Below, piece after piece: positions 16,475-27,085 of a stretch of 42,859 nt of DNA. The notes beneath the pieces are model-generated. The model did no database searches. It was not told the DNA's origin and was given only the letters and a program-made list of their open reading frames with translations. Source of the stretch: Spirochaetota bacterium (GTDB taxonomy: Bacteria > Spirochaetota > UBA4802 > JAFGDQ01); assembly GCA_034190085.1 (NCBI GenBank), contig JAXHTS010000053.1, positions 1 to 42,859 on the forward strand. Reading direction: 5' to 3'. The position numbers and the translations under genes are program-made. Each line of letters begins with the position of its first letter. The stretch's first letter is position 1.

Positions 16475-17230
16475 ATGGCAATTTCAGTTTCTATAATCTG
16501 TTACAATGAAGAAAAAAATATACGAAGGTGCCTAGAGAGTGTAAAATGGGCAGATGAAATAATTATTTTAGATTCATTCTCCACTGATAGGACTCTTGAC
16601 ATTTGCAGAGAATTTTCAGAGAATATTTTCCAACATGATTTCGATGGTCATGTCCAGCAGAAGAATAGGGCATTACAATCATGCTCCTATAACTGGGTTA
16701 TCTGTTTGGACGCTGATGAGGTGATTAGTAAGGAGCTTAGGGAATCGATACAATCAATAGATACAGAAAAAATTGAGTATAAAGGATTCTATGTTCCGAG
16801 AAGGGTATTCTATTTGGGTAAATGGATTAACTATAGCGGTTGGTATCCAGATTACAAGATGAGATTCTTTGATAAGAGGTTTGGCAGATGGGAAGGGGTT
16901 AATCCCCACGATAAGGTTAACGTCAGAGGTAAGACTGCAACTCTTAGAGGCGACCTGCTACACTATTCTTATGAGAATATTTCTGCTCATCTTATTCAGA
17001 TGGACAGATTCACGGATATACAGGCATGTGAATACGAAAAAATGGGAGAAAAGCCATCAGTAATCAATTTTACCCTTAGACCTCTATATAAATTCATTAA
17101 GTCTTTTATTATAAAGCGGGGATTTATGGATGGGATGAGGGGTTTTATTATTGCATCGATGGGCGCCTTCTATGTATTCATGAAGTTTCTGAAACTCTAC
17201 GAGAGGGGAATAGATTCAGAAAATGATTGA
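16475..17230 (+). CDS. family 2 glycosyltransferase (WaaE/KdtX-like)
   Basis: The 251-residue protein opens with [21 protein letters not shown], the GT-A nucleotide-binding strand and helix, followed by [18 protein letters not shown] and the metal-binding CLDADEVIS (Asp-x-Asp type). The [22 protein letters not shown] block and [15 protein letters not shown] are typical of the lipopolysaccharide core glucosyltransferase branch. A hydrophobic patch at the C-terminus ([19 protein letters not shown]) may anchor it to the inner membrane. An AGGCAGGTG site precedes ATG 16475. It likely adds a sugar to lipopolysaccharide or another surface glycan. It converges on ftsK with about 20 bases between stops. 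Confidence 0.87.
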   Translation: MAISVSIICYNEEKNIRRCLESVKWADEIIILDSFSTDRTLDICREFSENIFQHDFDGHVQQKNRALQSCSYNWVICLDADEVISKELRESIQSIDTEKIEYKGFYVPRRVFYLGKWINYSGWYPDYKMRFFDKRFGRWEGVNPHDKVNVRGKTATLRGDLLHYSYENISAHLIQMDRFTDIQACEYEKMGEKPSVINFTLRPLYKFIKSFIIKRGFMDGMRGFIIASMGAFYVFMKFLKLYERGIDSEND

Positions 17231-17250
17231 GTATTGAAAATTTTAATAGG

Positions 17251-19860
17251 TTAAACATAGACCTCCCTGGGTTTGCTTCCCTGCTGAGGACCAATGTATC
17301 CCCGATCTTCCATCAATTCTATTATCCTCGCCGCTCTATTATAACCAATAGAGAGCCTTCTCTGTAGATATGAGGCTGATGCCTTCTTTGTCTCCTCAAC
17401 AATCCTCAGAGCCTCAATGAATAATTTATCCTCCACTGTCTCATCATCCGCTATCCCATCCTCATCATAAATGCTATCTTCAATATCAACATAGGATGGC
17501 TTGCTCATCTTATTCAGATGATTTACCATCTTTATAATCTCTTCCTCAGAGATGAAAGTGCCCTGTATCCTAATGGGAAATGAATTAATCGGAGACTGAT
17601 ACAGCATGTCCCCCTTGCCTAACAGCTTTTCCGCTCCATTTTGATCAATTATTGTCCTTGAATCCGTCTTCTGTGCCACTTGAAAGGCTATTCTTGCTGG
17701 GAAATTAGCCTTTATAATTCCAGTGATGATATCAACAGAAGGCCTCTGCGTTGCCAAGACCAGATGCATCCCCACTGCCCTCGCCTTTTGCGCAATCCTT
17801 ATAATGGATCCCTCGATCTCCTTAGCGGCTATCATCATGAGATCAGCCAACTCATCCATAATAATAACTATATAGGGAAGCCTCTCAAATTGATCACCAT
17901 ACATCTTTATCTTATCATTATATTTTTCAATATCTCTCGTATTCAATTCCGAGAGTATCCGGTATCTTCTCTCCATCTCATAAACAGCCCATTTCAGCAC
18001 CTTAGGGGCGACATGAGCCTCTGTAATAACCGGAGAGATCAGATGGGGAAGGCCGTTATAGAGCTGAAGCTCTACCATCTTTGGATCAATGAGAATAAAA
18101 CGAACATGGTTAGGATCATAATTATAGATCAAACCTGAGATTATTGAGTTTACGCATACTGATTTTCCTGATCCAGTGGCTCCGGCAATAAGAAGATGAG
18201 GCAGCTTCTGCAAATCCAACAATATTGGTTTGCCAAGGATATCCTTGCCAAGCACAATCTTCAATTTTCCAGTAGCTGATCGATACTCAGGTTGCTTAAT
18301 AACATCTCCCAAGGTCACCATCTCTCTATTTCTGTTAGGGACCTCCACCCCAATTGCCGACTTGCCAGGAATGGGAGCCACTATTCTAACCCTAAAGGCA
18401 GCCAGGGCCATAGCAATATCATCGGATAAACCAACTATTCTGTTGACCTTGATCCCCGGGGCAATCTGCATCTCATAAAGGGTAATAACTGGCCCCCTCT
18501 GGACATTGATAACCCGTGATTCAATTCCAAACTCTCTAAGAGTATTAATTAGAAGCTCTGAACTCTTCTTAACCTCACTCTTCCAACCCTCAATATCAAT
18601 CGGCCTAGAGGTATTGAGAAAGCTAGTGGGTACTGAATATTCACCATTTATTGATATACTATCAAAAACCCTAATGATTTTCTCGCCACTTACAGCGCTT
18701 CTACCTTTTTCTAAATCATATAACCCACAGGAATCATCATCTAACATACCATCATCAGGGCTAGCCCTTTTTAACGTCGATTCAACCCTTTCACCAACAA
18801 GCACTGCCGAATCGATGTCGCTATCCAACTCGCAGTAACCAATTCTATTTGTCGTTATTCCATCTAAAATATCATCAGCATCCTCCTCATCGGAGATGCC
18901 TTGTTCCTGCCCTTCCCAGTAATGAATAGCATCCTCCTCATTCAAGGATACAGCAGACTGATCGATTACTGAAGAGTCGTTGGTCGGGATATCATCAAGC
19001 TCAATCCCCTCATTCAAATTTTCACTCAATGATAAGGATGTTGAGAATAAACTGTTATTGACATCACCAAAGAGCCCCCCTGATTCATAGGCCATCTTTT
19101 CATCCCTTTCAATAGGATCAGTCCTTAAGGGAACAGGCTCCTTCATCTCTAGCAATTTGGGCAGGCCTAACTTGGTCATCACCTCACTCGCCTGATCATC
19201 TCCAATCCTAAACCTCTTCTTCACTATCCAGGGTATTCTGCTATATATTCGCTCAATCTCCCTATCAATTAGGTTGATTGGCATCCTATTACTCTTCCTA
19301 TGACTAAACACACTCTTCAATAAATCTTTTAATAAAACAAAATATTTCCCACCCGATTTCTCAGTATGTTTAAGGATTGAAGAAAGAGAAACAATACCCA
19401 ATAAAATAAAGCCTATAAGATTCAAGAATAACGTAATAATGTATGATCCAAACCTTCCAAAAAGGCTATCAAGAAGTTTAAATAGATATAAACCGATATA
19501 TCCACCAGAGTAATATGGAATTGATGAATTTGATATCATCGAAACAAGAATAGAAGATGTAATCATAAGAAAGAAGAGTGAGAAAATTCTTTCCAGCATA
19601 TCGGCAATCTCACCCTTTCTTAATATACTCCAACCAGAAATAGCAAATATTATCATTAAAAAAGATGACGAGTATCCGAAGACTCCCCTCAAATAATAGC
19701 TAATGTAGGCCCCTAGAGGACCCATTATGTTATAAACCGATCTATTCTGGGTTAAAAGCTCAAAATCATTAATTCTAAAACTAAACAAGGAAAATGTTAA
19801 AATCAATGAAAAGAGTATTATTATTGTACCCAATATCTCCTGATATCGTCGATCATTCAA
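17251..19860 (-). CDS. ftsK: DNA translocase FtsK/SpoIIIE
   Basis: FtsK pumps chromosome ends through the closing septum. The 869-residue protein has four or five N-terminal membrane helices (residues about 15-165), an acidic linker, and the hexameric motor. The motor has Walker [11 protein letters not shown] (about residue 557), Walker [14 protein letters not shown] and the [14 protein letters not shown] signature. The C-terminal winged-helix gamma domain ([21 protein letters not shown]) is present and would read KOPS-like DNA signals. The start is TTG 19860: AGAGG lies nine bases upstream and no in-frame ATG is better placed. The linker is rich in Asp, Glu and Ser and shorter than in E. coli. 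Nothing is missing from the motor. Confidence 0.95.
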   Translation of the reverse strand: MNDRRYQEILGTIIILFSLILTFSLFSFRINDFELLTQNRSVYNIMGPLGAYISYYLRGVFGYSSSFLMIIFAISGWSILRKGEIADMLERIFSLFFLMITSSILVSMISNSSIPYYSGGYIGLYLFKLLDSLFGRFGSYIITLFLNLIGFILLGIVSLSSILKHTEKSGGKYFVLLKDLLKSVFSHRKSNRMPINLIDREIERIYSRIPWIVKKRFRIGDDQASEVMTKLGLPKLLEMKEPVPLRTDPIERDEKMAYESGGLFGDVNNSLFSTSLSLSENLNEGIELDDIPTNDSSVIDQSAVSLNEEDAIHYWEGQEQGISDEEDADDILDGITTNRIGYCELDSDIDSAVLVGERVESTLKRASPDDGMLDDDSCGLYDLEKGRSAVSGEKIIRVFDSISINGEYSVPTSFLNTSRPIDIEGWKSEVKKSSELLINTLREFGIESRVINVQRGPVITLYEMQIAPGIKVNRIVGLSDDIAMALAAFRVRIVAPIPGKSAIGVEVPNRNREMVTLGDVIKQPEYRSATGKLKIVLGKDILGKPILLDLQKLPHLLIAGATGSGKSVCVNSIISGLIYNYDPNHVRFILIDPKMVELQLYNGLPHLISPVITEAHVAPKVLKWAVYEMERRYRILSELNTRDIEKYNDKIKMYGDQFERLPYIVIIMDELADLMMIAAKEIEGSIIRIAQKARAVGMHLVLATQRPSVDIITGIIKANFPARIAFQVAQKTDSRTIIDQNGAEKLLGKGDMLYQSPINSFPIRIQGTFISEEEIIKMVNHLNKMSKPSYVDIEDSIYDEDGIADDETVEDKLFIEALRIVEETKKASASYLQRRLSIGYNRAARIIELMEDRGYIGPQQGSKPREVYV

Positions 19861-20046
19861 TGTGCATTACCTCTGGTAAAGATATAAACAATAAAATTTA
19901 GCCGATCCATTCTCTTCCCAATAACACTGTTACTATGCAGCTTGGCTACTTCATACATGTATTATAGCATTGAGACTATTGACATAGTAAAAATCCGAAA
20001 TTTCATACTGCATGATACAATTAAGGATCAATTGATATCCATATAT

Positions 20047-20886
20047 TTACCTAATTTGAATGTAAATTATACCCAATATGCCAAGCAGTATGGTGTAATA
20101 ACCGAAGATATCAATTCTGATCTTTTTAACTAGAATAAAAAGTACTTTTAGAGAAATCAATCCCACAATCATTGTCACAAACATACTAACAATAAGAGGG
20201 AAAATGAAAGTAAAAGAAACCTCTTTCTGAAACACCTTTAATATTTCAAGTAGTCCAGCGCCTGTTATTACTGGGATCGCCATCAAGAAGGAGAACCGGG
20301 CAGCCTCTCCTGGATTGAGGCCTAGAATAATACCTCCAGCTATTGTTGACCCAGACCTTGAAATCCCAGGTATAATCGCAATAGATTGGCATATACCTAC
20401 TAAAACCGATCTCACTACTCCGATCTCTTCTAATTTTCGGTTTTTTATTGGGACAATTTTAGTAGATAACAGGACTAATCCGTTTATTATAAGCATAAAA
20501 AAAACGATTGTATATGAAGTAAAGAGCCTCTCAAAAAAACCGTGAAAAAGAACTCCCAGTATTCCGGCAGGGATGGATGCAGCAATAATATTTATTATGA
20601 CCCGAATCTCATCTTTTTTATAATTTCTCTGGGAAATACCTGAGATAAGCCCCCCTGATAATCTAATAATATCTCTCCATAAATAAATTACAACTGCCAT
20701 AAGAGTCGCCAGATGCAAAGAGACATTTACAAACAATTCCATATTTTCTCCTGAAGCGTCTAAAGTCTCCCGAAAAAATGGAATGCTTTCAAAAAGCACT
20801 AAATGACCAGATGATGAGATAGGTAAGAATTCAGATATGCCTTGAATTACTCCTAAAGAAAGCAACGATAATAATAAATTATTCAT
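20047..20886 (-). CDS. uppP: undecaprenyl-diphosphatase UppP/BacA
   Basis: The enzyme dephosphorylates undecaprenyl pyrophosphate to recycle the lipid carrier for cell wall and surface glycans. The 279-residue multi-helix membrane protein shows both family signatures: GVIQGISEFLPISSSGHLVL near the N-terminus and IAIIPGISRSGSTIAGGIILG, with the SRSG catalytic block. I chose ATG 20886, with AAGGAA about seven bases upstream, over 20916; it puts the first helix at the very N-terminus as is usual. It stands alone, between ftsK and a divergent hydrolase gene. Confidence 0.95.
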   Translation of the reverse strand: MNNLLLSLLSLGVIQGISEFLPISSSGHLVLFESIPFFRETLDASGENMELFVNVSLHLATLMAVVIYLWRDIIRLSGGLISGISQRNYKKDEIRVIINIIAASIPAGILGVLFHGFFERLFTSYTIVFFMLIINGLVLLSTKIVPIKNRKLEEIGVVRSVLVGICQSIAIIPGISRSGSTIAGGIILGLNPGEAARFSFLMAIPVITGAGLLEILKVFQKEVSFTFIFPLIVSMFVTMIVGLISLKVLFILVKKIRIDIFGYYTILLGILGIIYIQIR

Positions 20887-20958
20887 AAATATTCCTTTTT
20901 CCTTGATTTTTTTCAATTCAAAATAATAAATATCAAAACGCTATATCTATTATTATAA

Positions 20959-21681
20959 ATGAACCAATTTTTATTGAAATTAGTAGTATTATATTGTCTC
21001 ATTATTGCCCAATCTAATCTCAGGGCAGATTACAATCCAATTCCGAATCCAGATCCAACAAGATTACAGGATGAGATTAATCAGTATATCAAATGGGATA
21101 GAAAGAATAGCTCTCCCAAAAATGCTGTATTATTTGTAGGAAGCTCAAGTATTAAAATGTGGCAAACATCTCAGGCATTTCCGGAACATCCAGTAATTAA
21201 CCGTGGATTTGGAGGATCCCATATTTCTGATATAATTTTTTATTATGATATTGTTATAAAAAAATATAAACCCTCCATTATTATTTTTTATGCTGGCGAT
21301 AATGATATCGCTTCTCGTAAATCTGTTAGTCAGGTATTTGAAGATTACAAGGAAATAACAAAAAAAATACTAAAAGACAATCCCATTGTAAAATTCATTT
21401 ATATTCCAATAAAACCCAGTATCAAGCGATGGATGTATTGGGGAAACATGGAAGCCGTAAATAGAATAGTTAAACATTATAACAAACAGAACAATAATCT
21501 ACTATATATAGATTTAGCCACACCTATATTTAATTCAAAAGGTAAACCAGACAATCATTTATTTCTACAAGATAAGTTACATCTTAATAAAAAAGGATAT
21601 AAATTGTGGGAATCGATCCTAAAATCTATATTAAATGAAATCTTTCAACAAAATGCAATTGGGAAAAGATCATCAAGATAA
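20959..21681 (+). CDS. secreted SGNH/GDSL-family hydrolase
   Basis: The 240-residue protein has a signal peptide (MNQFLLKLVVLYCLIIAQSNLRA). Block I reads AVLFVGSSSIKMW, with the nucleophile Ser at residue 63; block II has NRGFGGSHISD; block III is FYAGDNDIASR; block V is DKLHLNKKGYKLW, with the catalytic Asp and His. This is the isoamyl-acetate-esterase/PAF-acetylhydrolase-like branch of SGNH enzymes, which remove acyl groups from carbohydrates, lipids or cell wall. It acts outside the cytoplasm. The start is divergent from uppP, and no clear Shine-Dalgarno site is seen. The substrate is unknown. Confidence 0.85.
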   Translation: MNQFLLKLVVLYCLIIAQSNLRADYNPIPNPDPTRLQDEINQYIKWDRKNSSPKNAVLFVGSSSIKMWQTSQAFPEHPVINRGFGGSHISDIIFYYDIVIKKYKPSIIIFYAGDNDIASRKSVSQVFEDYKEITKKILKDNPIVKFIYIPIKPSIKRWMYWGNMEAVNRIVKHYNKQNNNLLYIDLATPIFNSKGKPDNHLFLQDKLHLNKKGYKLWESILKSILNEIFQQNAIGKRSSR

Positions 21682-22172
21682 ACTCCTCCAGTATTAAAGG
21701 ATTGTATGATTCAAGGTTTCCAGGCCAGTATAGAGACTGAAGAAGCATTAATACAATCAGGACGATTCTCAGATCATTCATTGTTAAGTAATAACCTTAC
21801 ATTCACTAGTAAAATATTGTATCAAGACTCTTGACAACATTAGTAAATAAAATCAACCAATTTTCGTATCATCTTAATAATAGCAGTTAGATATTATTCA
21901 TTATATAACTATAATATTGATGGTACAACCTCAATTGTGCAAAAAATTTATGACTATTTTAAATAATTATTGATATCTTCAGGTGTTAGTAAAAATATTC
22001 AGTTTTACTTAACCTCATTGATTATGAGATTTAATAACCAGAATGTTTTACATTCAACCTCTGATAAGGTCAGCAGTTTTCACATATTTAGACTTTTTTT
22101 ATTACACAATCGTTGTACAATAAATCTATATAGAGTAGTATAATTTATCTGCAAATTACAGAAAAATCGAAT
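21682..22172. other. 491-base intergenic region
   Basis: This is an AT-rich gap between two plus-strand genes. A 42-codon open frame at 21706-21834 lacks a ribosome site and protein-like signals. A perfect -10 hexamer at 22139-22144 is listed separately. No hairpin terminator for the hydrolase gene was recognised. Confidence 0.4.
22139..22144 (+). promoter_or_regulatory. candidate -10 element of the acyltransferase gene
   Basis: TATAAT lies 28 bases before ATG 22173. The only nearby -35-like hexamer, TTGTAC at 22113-22118, is 20 bases away, which is long. Candidate only. Confidence 0.3.
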
Positions 22173-23165
22173 ATGCCCATCAACAAAGACCAAAGAATTG
22201 AAACACTACGTGGAATCGCTATTATCCTTATGGTTGCAGGACACGTAATCGGAAATGTTTCTACAGAGGGATTACGTGTATCTGATGATTCCTTTTATCG
22301 TTATTTTTACTATTCCTTTAAATATCTACGCATGCCACTATTTACAGTAATTTCAGGCTTTGTCTATAGTATGCGTCCTCTTGAAAAGGGGAAACTGGGT
22401 TATTTCCTAAGGGGTAAAGCCAGGCGCCTTATACTACCCCTTTTTACTGTATCAACTATTCATTTTCTTACACAGACAATTGTACCAAACATAAATACTC
22501 CTACCCAACTTATAAACATATGGAAGATATACCTGTTTCCCTTTCAACACTTCTGGTTTCTCCAAGCTATCTTTCTAGTATTTATTATAACTGCTGTAAT
22601 TGACTACTTTGAACTACAAGAAACGATAAAGAAATGGTTATTTTGTCTCTTTATTGTAATCATTCTTTATCTTTTTATTAAACACCCAATAAACTTTTTT
22701 AGCTTTAACAAAGCTCTTTATCTATTACCTTTTTTTATCCTTGGATGTGGATTGTCACGTTTCGGCAATCAGTTAAAAACACCTCTCATTACTACATTTT
22801 CATTGGTATTCTTTTCAGCTACAATCATCACTCAACAGCTCATTTGGTTTAACCAATTTCAATTACAGACATGTTATACTCCTATTTTAAGTATTTCCGT
22901 GGGTCTTTCTGGAACATTTCTTCTGATACAATTTAGAAAAAAAATCAACATCCTGGCTTCACTCGGTTTTTATTCTTATGCTATTTATTTATTTCATGTA
23001 TTCTTTTCCGCTGGAAGTAGAATCGCATTAAAAGGAATAGGTATCACCAATACAGATATTTCGTTTCCATTAGGTTTAACATGTGCGCTTCTTTTCCCAA
23101 TAATAATTGAAAAAATACTATTAAAGGATAAAATTTTAAAGCGTCTCTTTCTCGGATTGAGATAA
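22173..23165 (+). CDS. acyltransferase 3 family membrane protein
   Basis: The 330-residue protein has about ten predicted membrane helices. It begins KDQRIETLRGIAIILMVAGHVIG, where the Arg and the conserved His fit the active site of the acyltransferase 3 (OafA/NodX-like) family. A cluster of aromatic and basic residues follows (FKYLRMPLFTVISGFVYSMR), then PFFILGCGLSRF and YAIYLFHVFFSAG near the end. Such enzymes move acetyl or succinyl groups onto surface sugars from cytoplasmic donors. The neighbouring SGNH hydrolase could remove similar groups, but the gap between them argues against an operon. Confidence 0.85.
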   Translation: MPINKDQRIETLRGIAIILMVAGHVIGNVSTEGLRVSDDSFYRYFYYSFKYLRMPLFTVISGFVYSMRPLEKGKLGYFLRGKARRLILPLFTVSTIHFLTQTIVPNINTPTQLINIWKIYLFPFQHFWFLQAIFLVFIITAVIDYFELQETIKKWLFCLFIVIILYLFIKHPINFFSFNKALYLLPFFILGCGLSRFGNQLKTPLITTFSLVFFSATIITQQLIWFNQFQLQTCYTPILSISVGLSGTFLLIQFRKKINILASLGFYSYAIYLFHVFFSAGSRIALKGIGITNTDISFPLGLTCALLFPIIIEKILLKDKILKRLFLGLR

Positions 23166-23231
23166 CTAGTGAATATAATACAATTAATTGTAAGAATACC
23201 TTATAATAAAAATATACAATCAAACACATAC

Positions 23232-23267
23232 TTGACAAAAATCAAATAACATACAATATAGTATAAT
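23232..23267 (+). promoter_or_regulatory. probable promoter of the protease-propeptide pair
   Basis: A perfect TTGACA lies at 23232-23237. Possible -10 hexamers are TACAAT (23252-23257), TATAGT (23257-23262) and TATAAT (23262-23267); none has the ideal 17-base spacing, so the exact pair is unclear. The region sits 50-90 bases before the protease start. Confidence 0.4.
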
Positions 23268-23319
23268 CGAACAGAATAATCCTATTGTCTTATCTATCAT
23301 TATGATTAAGGATTTAATA

Positions 23320-24927
23320 ATGAACCCTATTGTAAATAAAAAATTGATTATCATATCAATTGGATTCGTCATTCACCTCATTCCCTTTACTGGATGTGAT
23401 AAAGACGATAATGACCCTGATTTTCCCTATTGGTTAATAAATCCACAAACCTGTATATGCAGCGATGATTCATCCCAAGATGATCCCCTTTATGCAGACC
23501 AATGGCATTTAGAAAATAGAGGCCAGGGTGGAGGCACACCTGGAGAGGATGTAAATGTAACTTCAGTATGGGATTCAGGGAACAAGGGCGAGGGGATTGT
23601 AATCGCAGTAGTAGATGATGGGCTTGATGTTGATCATGAAGATCTGTACTATGCCATCTATCCAAATTTAAACTATAACTATCTAACTAACGGCACCAAT
23701 GTAACCCTTGGAAGTCATGGCACCTCAGTAGCTGGAGTACTCGCAGCCAGGGATATGAACGATAGCGGAGGGCGAGGCGTCGCACCATGTGCATGCTTGG
23801 CATGCTATAATCTTTTACAGGCAATTAACAGCGCTAATGAGTTTGATGCGATGATACGTAATAATAATAATATACATATATCTAACAACAGTTGGGGACC
23901 TCCGGATTATACTGGTCAACTAATTCCAGCGGACTCATCCTGGTTAGCTGGTATTGCCGAGGGTCTGGGAACAGGCAGGGATGGCAAGGGCATCATCTAT
24001 CTATGGGCAGCGGGGAATGGCGGCAAACCCACCAGCTCACCCAGCAATGAAATTGACAACTCAAATTATGATGGATATGCCAATTCCTATGGTGTAATGG
24101 CAATTGGCGCCTTGGCAGATAATGGAGAAAGGGCCTATTATTCTGAAAAGGGAGCCAATCTATGGGTATGCACCTACTCAAGCGGAGGCGCCTCCGGTAT
24201 AACCACAACTGATATTACTGGAGAAGAGGGTTATGATCCAGGCGATTATACTGACACATTTGGCGGCACTTCATCGGCTACTCCACTTGCTGCGGGTGTA
24301 GTAGCGCTCATGTTAAATACAAATCCTAACCTTTCCTGGAGAGATGTAAGGCTTATCCTTGCTAAAACCGCTAAAAAGGTAGATGCCAGTGACACCGACT
24401 GGACAACAAATGGAGGGGGTTATAATATAAACCACAAATATGGATTTGGAGGTATAGATGCTGAAGCTGCTGTTAATATGACAAAATCATGGACCAATAT
24501 CCCAGACCAGTCAACCTATTCAACCCCTTCTAAAAGTGTCAACATAACAATCCCAGATAATAACTCAACTGGCATATCGGATACCATTTCAATATCCTCA
24601 GGGATTGACTTTATAAAAATTGAATATGTATCAATTGAAGTTACTATAGACCACTCCTATTCAGGGGATTTAGAAATAATTCTAACCTCTCCGTCAGGAA
24701 CCGATAGCGTGTTATCCGAAAAGCATATATGTTATGAAATATCAGATCAGTCAGCGACACAGACACGATGCAGCTATTTTAATGATGCCGCTTCCTTTAC
24801 ATTTGGCTCTGCGCGTCACCTAGATGAATCTCCTATTGGCGTCTGGACATTAAATATAAAGGATTTGCAACAAGCGGACACAGGAAGTCTAATAGATTGG
24901 AGCATGAAATTCTACGGGAGGGAATAA
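23320..24927 (+). CDS. kexin/furin-like subtilase (S8) lipoprotein with P domain
   Basis: The 535-residue protein begins with a lipoprotein signal (lipobox PFTGC, Cys at about residue 26). A short linker leads into DPLYADQWHLENRG, the usual start of the catalytic domain in kexin-like proteases. The active site is complete: Asp99 (VVDDGLD), His133 (SHGTSVAG), oxyanion Asn233 (WAAGNGG) and Ser318 (GGTSSATPLAAGV). NNSWGPPDYTG matches the SWGPxDDG block of the kexin branch. The C-terminal 140 residues are a P domain (DHSYSGDLEIILTSPSGT, PIGVWTLNIKD, DWSMKFYG). No propeptide fits between signal and catalytic domain. I chose ATG 23320, with AAGGAT upstream, over 23302. The enzyme would sit tethered to an outer face of the cell. 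The next gene begins within its stop codon. Confidence 0.9.
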   Translation: MNPIVNKKLIIISIGFVIHLIPFTGCDKDDNDPDFPYWLINPQTCICSDDSSQDDPLYADQWHLENRGQGGGTPGEDVNVTSVWDSGNKGEGIVIAVVDDGLDVDHEDLYYAIYPNLNYNYLTNGTNVTLGSHGTSVAGVLAARDMNDSGGRGVAPCACLACYNLLQAINSANEFDAMIRNNNNIHISNNSWGPPDYTGQLIPADSSWLAGIAEGLGTGRDGKGIIYLWAAGNGGKPTSSPSNEIDNSNYDGYANSYGVMAIGALADNGERAYYSEKGANLWVCTYSSGGASGITTTDITGEEGYDPGDYTDTFGGTSSATPLAAGVVALMLNTNPNLSWRDVRLILAKTAKKVDASDTDWTTNGGGYNINHKYGFGGIDAEAAVNMTKSWTNIPDQSTYSTPSKSVNITIPDNNSTGISDTISISSGIDFIKIEYVSIEVTIDHSYSGDLEIILTSPSGTDSVLSEKHICYEISDQSATQTRCSYFNDAASFTFGSARHLDESPIGVWTLNIKDLQQADTGSLIDWSMKFYGRE

Positions 24928-25550
24928 TGAAGGTTTCTATTAATTCTACAACAATTCTTATATGTATATATTTATACTTGGTTCTATCTAATGCTCCTCT
25001 GTTCTCACAGAAAAAGGATTATAAAAAAGGTAACAGTAAATGTTGCACCGAGGTTATCTGGCATGATGGGAAAATAAAGAGAAGATTGAAAATTTTGCCA
25101 AGTTTAATAGCGGAATTTATCAATGACACAAACCAGAGGAATAACATAAGTAATTCAGATGCAAATGCAAAGATTGTATATAGCAAGGCTGGCGTTAATC
25201 TCTGGGAAATCACACATAAGAAAATGAAAGATACACTTAAGAAGGGGAGAATTCCATCAAACTTGAATGGTAATTATTCACCTGTATTTAGAGATTCTTC
25301 TGGTCAAAGAAGAGCCTTGCCTGGTAATATAATAGTTTTTATGGAACAGCGTTGGGATCGTAAAAGGGTGAATCGTTGGGCAGAATCTAATAAACTTAAA
25401 ATAATTAAACGTATCTCTTCTCATCATAACGCATATATCATCGAAACACCCCCAGGGATGGCTAGCCTGGATATCTCAAATAATCTAAGAGATGCAAGAG
25501 GGGTTGCTTCGGTTTATCCAAATTGGTGGAAAGAAGTCTCTCCTCGTTAA
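24927..25550 (+). CDS. secreted protein with subtilase-propeptide-like C-terminal domain
   Basis: The 207-residue protein has a signal peptide (residues about 1-28, ending SNAPLFSQ). Its last 75 residues read like an S8 protease propeptide: a strand NIIVFMEQRW, a helix DRKRVNRWAESNKLKIIKRI, HNAYIIETP, a helix with SLDISNNLRDARGV and the closing ASVYPNWWKE, matching the family's usual 'V..V.PN' ending. The middle part is unrecognised. ATG 24927 shares its A with the protease stop codon, so the genes are coupled; longer starts run inside the protease. The protease itself lacks a propeptide, so this gene probably encodes a separate folding chaperone or inhibitor. That pairing is inference. Confidence 0.7.
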   Translation: MKVSINSTTILICIYLYLVLSNAPLFSQKKDYKKGNSKCCTEVIWHDGKIKRRLKILPSLIAEFINDTNQRNNISNSDANAKIVYSKAGVNLWEITHKKMKDTLKKGRIPSNLNGNYSPVFRDSSGQRRALPGNIIVFMEQRWDRKRVNRWAESNKLKIIKRISSHHNAYIIETPPGMASLDISNNLRDARGVASVYPNWWKEVSPR

Positions 25551-25885
25551 TTTCTGTCTATATTGAACGATAGCTGACCTTCTTGTTCAATTGTAATCAT
25601 AGCTAAATTGCAACTTAATCTAATGAGATACACTTACTCGCATTTCTATAAATTCTTAAACCATCCCTCACCTCTTTGATAAATTATACAATACCTTACT
25701 TATTTTTGAATATGCTTAATAATAACTGCATCTATCATTATACTTTTTTATGTTGACTTTTGTATTATTTTGTAGAAAATTCCAACGAATTATTCCTTGG
25801 TCGATATTGAGGGCGTGGGGAGATTTTTATAATTATATAAAATTCAGATTTTCTTGAATTATTTTCAGATAAAGGCGAGATTGAT
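25551..25885. other. 335-base intergenic region
   Basis: The gap lies between two plus-strand genes and presumably holds the promoter for the acyl-CoA dehydrogenase. No strong terminator, repeat or small gene was recognised. Confidence 0.35.
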
Positions 25886-27085
25886 ATGATAGGGATGGAA
25901 TTACCTGAAAAGATGTTACAACTCAAAGCTAATATGCAGAGCATTGCAAAGGATTTGTTCAGACCTATAGCTATAAAATATGATGAAGCAGAGCATGAAT
26001 ACCCTAAAGAGCTGGAAGTGTTACGTAGAACCCAATCTAGGGTAAGGCGTCCCCAAAAGAAGGATAATGAAAAGGAGAAGGGGGATAGACCTAAAGAAGA
26101 AGGTTTAGGCAGGCGTATGAGAGAAGCAATCTCCATTGAAGAGCTAGCATGGGGAGATGTTGGGTTGATGATGTCCATACCAAACGCAGCACCGGGTAAT
26201 CCAGCCCTTATTGCCTTAGCCTCGGATAAACAGTTAGAGAGGTTTGGGAATAAATGGACGGCCTTTTCTATTACTGAGCCTGGCACTGGATCTGATTCAG
26301 GCTCGATCAGCACCACAGCAAAGCTCGATGGTGATGAATGGGTATTGAATGGGGAAAAAATTTTTGTCACAGCCGCTGATCGCTGCGATAATGCAATTAT
26401 TTGGGCAACTGTTGATAGTAAAGCAGGGAAAGCTGGTGTGAAATCCTTTGTAATTGAGAAGGGAACCCCCGGATTTGAACTGGCTAAGCTGGAAAAGAAG
26501 ATGGGACTGAGGGCATCGGATACAGGCAGCTTTACACTCACTGACTGCAGAATCCCAAGGGATAATATCCTTGGCAGCGCTGAGGTAAAAAAAAGATCCA
26601 CTGAAGGATTTAAGGGAGTTATGAAGTCCTTTGATAATGTCAGACCTGCAGTAGGGATCATGGCAACGGGAATATCAAGAGCCGCTGTAGATTTTACTAG
26701 AGAGAAAATGGAAGAGAATGGATTTGTTTTGGATTATAGCAAAAATGTTAACAATGTATCGAGCAAAGAGAAGGAATTTTATCTAATGGAAGCCACTGTA
26801 GACGTCATGCGGCTTTTATCCTGGAGAGCATTTTGGATGGCTGATAATGGGATGCCCAACAGCCTTGAGGCATCGATGTGCAAGGCAAAGGGCGGTCGCT
26901 CTGCCACAATAATCACTCAGAAATGCTGTGAAATCATTGGGCCCCTTGCTTTTTCTCAAAATGAACTAGCTGAGAAATGGATGCGTGACGCTAAGGTGTT
27001 GGACATATTCGAGGGGACAGGACAGATACAGCACCTTATAATTGCAAGACATATCTTGGGATTATCGAGTAATGAATTAATATAA
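25886..27085 (+). CDS. acyl-CoA dehydrogenase
   Basis: The 399-residue flavoprotein has the middle-domain signature AFSITEPGTGSDSGSI, GEKIFVTAADRCDNAI, the GLRASDTGSFTLTDCRIPRDNILG block, and a catalytic-base candidate Glu376 in DIFEGTGQIQ near the C-terminus. It oxidises acyl-CoA thioesters to enoyl-CoA and passes electrons to ETF. An insert of charged residues (about 52-73, KKDNEKEKGDRPKEEG) follows the first helices. I recall the same kind of insert in a bacterial and mycobacterial FadE subfamily with an ISIEELAWGDVGL-like block, so it is not damage. Start 25886 has a weak GGCGAG site; 25895 is an alternative. Its substrate is unknown. No ETF or thiolase gene is in the window. Confidence 0.9.
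   Translation: MIGMELPEKMLQLKANMQSIAKDLFRPIAIKYDEAEHEYPKELEVLRRTQSRVRRPQKKDNEKEKGDRPKEEGLGRRMREAISIEELAWGDVGLMMSIPNAAPGNPALIALASDKQLERFGNKWTAFSITEPGTGSDSGSISTTAKLDGDEWVLNGEKIFVTAADRCDNAIIWATVDSKAGKAGVKSFVIEKGTPGFELAKLEKKMGLRASDTGSFTLTDCRIPRDNILGSAEVKKRSTEGFKGVMKSFDNVRPAVGIMATGISRAAVDFTREKMEENGFVLDYSKNVNNVSSKEKEFYLMEATVDVMRLLSWRAFWMADNGMPNSLEASMCKAKGGRSATIITQKCCEIIGPLAFSQNELAEKWMRDAKVLDIFEGTGQIQHLIIARHILGLSSNELI

Noticed and set aside
21706-21834. 42-codon plus-strand frame after the SGNH hydrolase
   Set aside because: No ribosome site, no recognisable signal, and ordinary chance length in AT-rich DNA.
26041-26106. Charged insert in the acyl-CoA dehydrogenase as a possible novel insertion
   Set aside because: From memory, a bacterial/mycobacterial subfamily carries the same kind of charged linker before the EELAWGDVGL block, and the frame is intact.
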